From positions 29,852,664-29,916,663 of the forward strand of contig NC_084768.1 in assembly GCF_028858725.1 (NCBI RefSeq): a stretch of DNA of 64,000 nucleotides. The letters run 5' to 3'. The first letter of the stretch is position 1; every line of letters starts with the position of its first letter. The notes below the pieces were generated by a model. It saw nothing but the letters and a program-made list of their open reading frames with translations, did no database searches and had not been told where the DNA came from. The stretch comes from Colius striatus. Its lineage: Eukaryota > Chordata > Aves > Coliiformes > Coliidae. Shown one piece after another: positions 59,101 to 64,000 of this stretch. Position numbers and translations under genes: made by a program.

Positions 59101-62100
59101 AAAGGGACAAATCTCTGCACTTCTGTAATTGCAGAGATACGGGCAGCAAGTGTGAGAGTGTACTCAGGGGAGGAGAGGCTGCTGCTCAGACCAGGAAGGC
59201 AAAAAGCTGTGTTTTCAATCTTAGAGAGGTGCTGGCTTAGCTGGGGTGTGAGGATGGTGCACCAGGAAATGCAGGAATCCTTTAGGCCCTCAGCATGGGG
59301 CATGAGACATGGGGCTGGTGGCTGTGTGGGCTAATGGCCCTGATGTTTGATAGAACTGCATGGTCTCTTTGCACATCCACTACAGTCCAAGTCAGTAAAG
59401 TCCATGTTTTTGCACTCTAGTGTTACTCTGAATACCCCTTTGTGAGACGTTTTCTGCTACAAAACAGTGATTTTGTATCAGACAACCCAAAAACTCTGGC
59501 TCTGCTGAGAGGAGCCGTGCCCCAGGCCTGCCCTGAGCACTGGGGTCTCATCCTTTGCCCTTCAGCTTCTAAGGGCTGGAGCACTGTCTGAGGGGCTCTC
59601 CCCAGAGCTGAAACCACCAAGACGTGGTGACACAGGGTCAATCCTGGCTCACTGTCCTGCTTGCACAGCTTCACAGCTGGGAGCACTGCAGAGTGGGCTG
59701 GAGCAAGCTGGCCAGCTCCGTGCCACTCCATTCCCATGATGCCACCAGGAGCTTGGCAATAGCCATGTTGCAGTGTGGACAGGCTCTGAACTGAAGCCAA
59801 GGCAGCAGATGGCCATGATGAGCAGGCAGAGGAGCACAAGACCATGATACCAGTCACAGGCTGGTACCACCCAAATTGGGAATATCCACCTGCACAAGCC
59901 CCCGCTGGTTGCTGAAGCAGAGTGTCTGGTGCTCTGCCCACCCTCCTGGAAGAGGAACATGTAAAATGGTCTGAGAATCCCACAGCTGGCAGGGCTCATG
60001 CAGTGCTGGGTTTGGGCTGATGTGGCAGCATGGCTTGGAGCACAATGGTTGCCCTGTCTGCACCAGTGGCGAGACAGAATCCTCAGCCCTGTTCTTCATC
60101 ATTAGGCACATAAATGCTCATCCAGAGTACAGCATGCAGGCAACCCCCACAGAGCCCTCCTCACTGCCATGGTGGCATGACATGGCCAGGAGCACGTGGT
60201 CCAAGCACAGCCCCAGCTGTGCCTTTCCCTGCTCAGAGTGGTGGGAAATGCCCTCTCAGCCACAAGCAAACCTCTCCTTGGTCTGCAAAGGCCATTGGCA
60301 AGGCTGGCTGAGAGAGACGTGGGCGAGAGGATGAGCCTCCAGGGGAACCTGTTTTTAAGGTCTAGGGGGCTTGGTGCCTAAAGGGATCATTTTGTCATGT
60401 CTGTCCTGTTAGACATCCACCAAAGACAGGAGCTACAAAAGGGGCAGTGCTGACATTGGACAGATTCCAGGCAGTCCCATTGTGACCATCTTCTCTGCCT
60501 CCTGTGATGTGACTCCAGATCTCTACTGGTATAAATCAGAGAAGACTTTAACCTATCCTATCTAAAGAAGAGGTGTTACTCTGACAGGGTTAAATCACTA
60601 AAATACCCAATCTCATCACAGTACTATGAAGTCAAACCACTGTCTGGGTCCCCTGGGAGGGGAAACAGTAAAACAGTCCCCGTTGCCTGACATTTGTTTA
60701 ATTTTGGAGCCCACAGAACCTCTCTGCTGGGGAACACATCTGCTCTGCTACAGTGGAGGCAAATTTGCATGGTGACATTGCAGCACCTTCCTCCTTGGAA
60801 AGGAGACATCTCCCAAACTTCTCTCCTCCAGGGTGTTTTCAAAGCTGGGAGGAAGGGAATTCCCCCTCTTGCCTGCTCTCACCCAACTTCTCTCATGACT
60901 ATTTTTATTGCTAGGCTGTGTGTGTTAACCCTTGGCTGCTCTTTTGCCAAACCAGTTACATTTAAAAGGCCAAAGTGATCTGCCTGGAGAAGAGAGTCAG
61001 CCTGAGAGCAGAGAGGAGCAAACCACAAGCCACAGAGCTGGTTTTCAGAGTGGTTGATCTTTGCATGGGGCAGCCAGCCCGGGGGCAGCTGAGGGAGAGG
61101 GAAATACCCGCCAGGAGCAGGGCTTCCTGTGGTATTTACAGGCTCCGTGGCCCTTCTGGGATGGAAGAGAGAGGTTGTTAAAACAAACTATGCAGCAACA
61201 TCTGTGAGACTTTGCCTTTGATGAGTCTCTTGGAGTGCAACATTCATTTTCCTCTCTCCAGGAAACAGAGGGAGACTACAAAAGCCACTCATCTCGGGCA
61301 GATTTTAAGGCCCTAGATTTGCTGGGATACTCCTGCCAGCTGTGAGGAGGGATGGAGGACTTTCTCAGCCAAAAGTTTTGCTGTAGATGTACATACAGAC
61401 ACGTTCACCAGCAAAAACAACATGTTTTTCTGCTTTCAAACCTAAGCCTTGCCTTCGAGACAAAGCCCTGGGAAGGGTCATAAGACTCTCTAATTTCCCT
61501 GTCAAAACAGAGATCACTGATGAGATACATCACAGGACCTCATCCAGTGGTATATGAAATACAACAGGAGTCTTTCCAAGTGAGATTTCAGTGAATCACA
61601 CTGGCACAGTTTAATGCTCTTCCTTTGCACCAGCCACTGGGATAAGTGCATGTTCCTGCACATTGCCGGTATTTTGCAGGTCAAAAGCAGGGACAATGTT
61701 TGGGAAGCAGAAAAAAAGGTGGATTTTCTGTCGGGGTAACTGAGGAAAGGTAACTCATCTGTGTTGGTGCTGGGATGAGCTCCCGAAAAGAGAAGTAATA
61801 AAAACTTGCCAGCAGATGTCACCTTGAAGCTAAGTGATAGCTTCCAAAGCTGCAGGGCAGGGACACGGGGAACAGTGAGACCACACGAGAAGGCACTGGG
61901 GTTTCTTTCAGGGGGTACAAGGCTGCAGGGGTCACTGCACCCCGGCAGGGCGAACAATGGAGGTGTTTCAGAGCTGGCTTTGTAAAGCCTTTTCACCTTG
62001 CTTAGATAAATCCCAGCAAAACGTAAAGCGTTTGAAATGTAACTCTAAGAAAGAAGGTCTCTGAATTCGAAGTCTTTCTGAGAAGCTCCATTCTGGAGTG

Positions 62101-63000
62101 TCAGAGAGCAGAAGGTGCTGATGGATCTGGGTATTTCCATCTGCCCCGTCACCGTTTAAAACAGGATGGATATGATAATCATTGCTTAATGATTTCGTTA
62201 CAAAAGCTTTGCTGCACCCTGTGTTTGAGCTGTCATTAGAATAGATGTTTGCATGTGGTTGATATTTAACATTTGGGAGTGTGGGAAAATTTCCTGTGAA
62301 TGAAATCTGTGAAGAAGATGAAGAAAGCAGGACATTTTCTCCCCCTGCCACCAAAGTACTTTTAATCCCTTACCTGTGCAGAAATGATTCCCTTTTTTTG
62401 TGGTGAAATACACAGAGGAAATGTCATTGTAGACCATTTCAGCCAAGGTGAGAGTCTAGAGGCTAAACTGAATCAATATATTGCAGAGCAGAGATTTTAA
62501 TGCAACTGTAAGGACAAATCTCTGTTCAGTATTATTTGCAGAGCTGGTGGTGATGTTGCTATCATGAATCTCACTCAAAGCACATTTTGTATTGAGCTGA
62601 GAAGATTAAACTTAATGACAAAGGATAAACAGAAAATCTATCACTAACATGGCATGGCAATGCTAACTCTGAGATCCTTTTTAGTTACAACTCTGCTGGT
62701 TTTAACTGGGATTTGGTTATTCTGTCCAAGACTCTACAGCAAGTGAACTTCATTTTTTGAAGAGTTTCAGTAAAAATAGCTCAGCCTTTGCCAAAGATGA
62801 GGTCAGAGGGGAAAAAATCAGTCCTGTGCCAAGGTGAAACAAAACCCAACCGCTCTCACAAGCGTTTAATGAGACGTTCCTGTCCTGCCGTGCTTTGGAA
62901 TGGATACTTGGAAGCTTGGCAGCGTGTCCTAGGAGGAAGAAAAGTATCTTTCCTATAGCTGTTACAGGCTGCCTACACGTGGAGAAGTTATCATTTGCGA
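56110..63000. other. intergenic stretch, no supported gene
   Basis: Moderately GC DNA with many short frames and no convincing exon set, RNA gene or transposon. It may be intergenic or part of an intron of a gene starting at the 63-64 kb island. Confidence 0.4.
58871..58912 (+). repeat. perfect 21-bp tandem duplication
   Basis: Two identical head-to-tail 21-base copies (58871-58891 and 58892-58912) beginning AAAATGTATCTGAAG. A recent replication-slippage product; no function suggested. Confidence 0.95.
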
Positions 63001-63099
63001 AATGACAGCCCGTGTGTGAAAATGATGGACTCTTTACAGCCTGGCAGCCAAAGCCTGGGGATATTCGAGGCGCACTAAGCAGCGGCCTGAGGGGCTGAG

Positions 63100-64000
63100 C
63101 GGGACTCGGTGCAGCCAGCTCCCGTTGCGGCCGGCACCACGGCTGGAGCGAAAGGGAAGGCCTGGAGTAAAACGCTCGAGTTGCCAGACTTGGAAGGAGG
63201 AAAAGCCCCGAGCAAGGGGTGAACCCTGGGCAAAAGGCAGCGGGTGACGGGTGACTAGAGGCAGCGACGGCAGGGACGCCGCCGCGGACCCCGGTTACGG
63301 GCCCTCTCAAGCCCCAGCTGAGCGTTGCACAGCTTCTAGGGCCGAAACCCAGCGGCGCTTGCAGCACGCCCCGGCGCAGGCCCGAGGTGCGCACGGACAG
63401 GCGGCGGCGGCTGCCCCGGCCCCCGGCCCGAGCCCGCCGCGGCTCCTCGGCCGCCGTCGCCATGGCAGCCGCGCGCGGGCCGCCGGGACCCGTCCCGCTG
63501 ACAGCTCCCCGCCCACCGCTGCCTATAAACACGAGGCGATTGGTTCCTCCGCCCGCCCGTCACCGCGCGCATCGCGCGCCTATTGGCTAACTCTCGTAGT
63601 TATAGCCCGCCCCCGGAGGCGCCCCTAGCAACGCCTCCATCGCTTTCCTGCCATTGGCTCCCGCTCTGCTCCCGGGAGTTGTTTTCCCTCTCATGGTTGG
63701 TCAAGCTGCTTGCCCCTTAAGTGGCTTCTGTCCAATTAGGAAGGGGCACTCACATGGACTGTTTGCCCGTCCTTCCGCCCCGTTTCCCTTGCCCCATTGG
63801 CCGAGCGCCCCTGTCCATCCGGCGTCGCCCGGCGCCGATTGGCTGTCAGGGCAGGGCGGCTGCTGCTCGGGTGCCGCCCCCGCGCTGTGGGCGGCTCGAC
63901 GGCGGCAGGGGCGGACGCGTGAGGAGGCGGAGGCGGGGGCCGCGGCCGGGGGAGGAGGAGCCGCAGCGATCACGGCCACGGGTGGCACAGCTGGGCTCAC
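63100..64000. promoter_or_regulatory. CpG island with clustered NF-Y (CCAAT) boxes, promoter of an unseen gene
   Basis: GC- and CpG-rich to the window edge. ATTGG boxes occur at 63539-63543, 63582-63586, 63653-63657, 63796-63800 and 63838-63842, plus CCAAT in the other orientation at 63732-63736. A TATAAA lies near 63524 and a CTAGCAAC RFX-like half site near 63625. Six CCAAT boxes in 300 bases indicate an NF-Y-driven, perhaps bidirectional, promoter. ATG-initiated frames exist on both strands near 63462 but none is convincing, and the gene is not identified. Confidence 0.55.

Noticed and set aside
62750-63532. 260-codon minus-strand frame starting near the right-hand island
   Set aside because: The upstream half is GC-island sequence and the downstream half has no splice signal or recognisable domain. 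No donor follows the island ATG.

Overview
The window is a stretch of vertebrate nuclear chromosome, almost certainly from a bird. It has intron-split genes with GT/AG splice sites, six CpG islands, long AT-rich gaps, and a CR1 LINE 3' fragment of avian type ending in a CCATTCTATGAT-like tail. Two genes are identified with confidence: PRDX1 on the + strand (coding exons 9323-13451) and MMACHC on the - strand (coding exons 24551-28511). They are convergent, as in mammals. No prokaryote-like feature (operon, CRISPR array, IS element) is present.

Layout. 1-2.7 kb: a CpG island at about 1.9-2.5 kb with back-to-back splice donors, probably a divergent promoter. By mammalian synteny its leftward gene could be AKR1A1, but no AKR1A1 coding exon is seen. 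6.3-13.75 kb: complete PRDX1, with an antioxidant response element, a TATA box, a non-coding first exon and five coding exons encoding 199 aa. 13.75-24.5 kb: gene-poor, with an orphan CpG island carrying a 14-bp minisatellite and one CR1 fragment. 24.5-28.5 kb: MMACHC, four coding exons, 243 aa. 27.8-29.1 kb: a shared CpG-island promoter with a near-perfect ZNF143/THAP11 composite site and a donor on the opposite strand. 28.7-41.25 kb: a poorly resolved + strand gene. Two exons (34848-34967 and terminal 40829-40978) and a poly(A) signal are the best support, and CCDC163 is a positional guess only. 41.6-55.7 kb: a - strand gene with five coding exons whose phases fit together to give a 342-aa mucin-like type I membrane glycoprotein that I cannot name. 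56-63 kb: no supported gene. 63.1-64 kb: a CpG island with a cluster of NF-Y (CCAAT) boxes, probably the promoter of a gene mostly outside the window.

Functionally, PRDX1 is a cytosolic peroxide-reducing enzyme and MMACHC is the cytosolic cobalamin-processing enzyme. Their linkage matters because, in people, aberrant PRDX1 transcription can silence the convergent MMACHC promoter. The least described material here is the mucin-like gene, the unresolved + strand gene, and the CpG minisatellite between PRDX1 and MMACHC.
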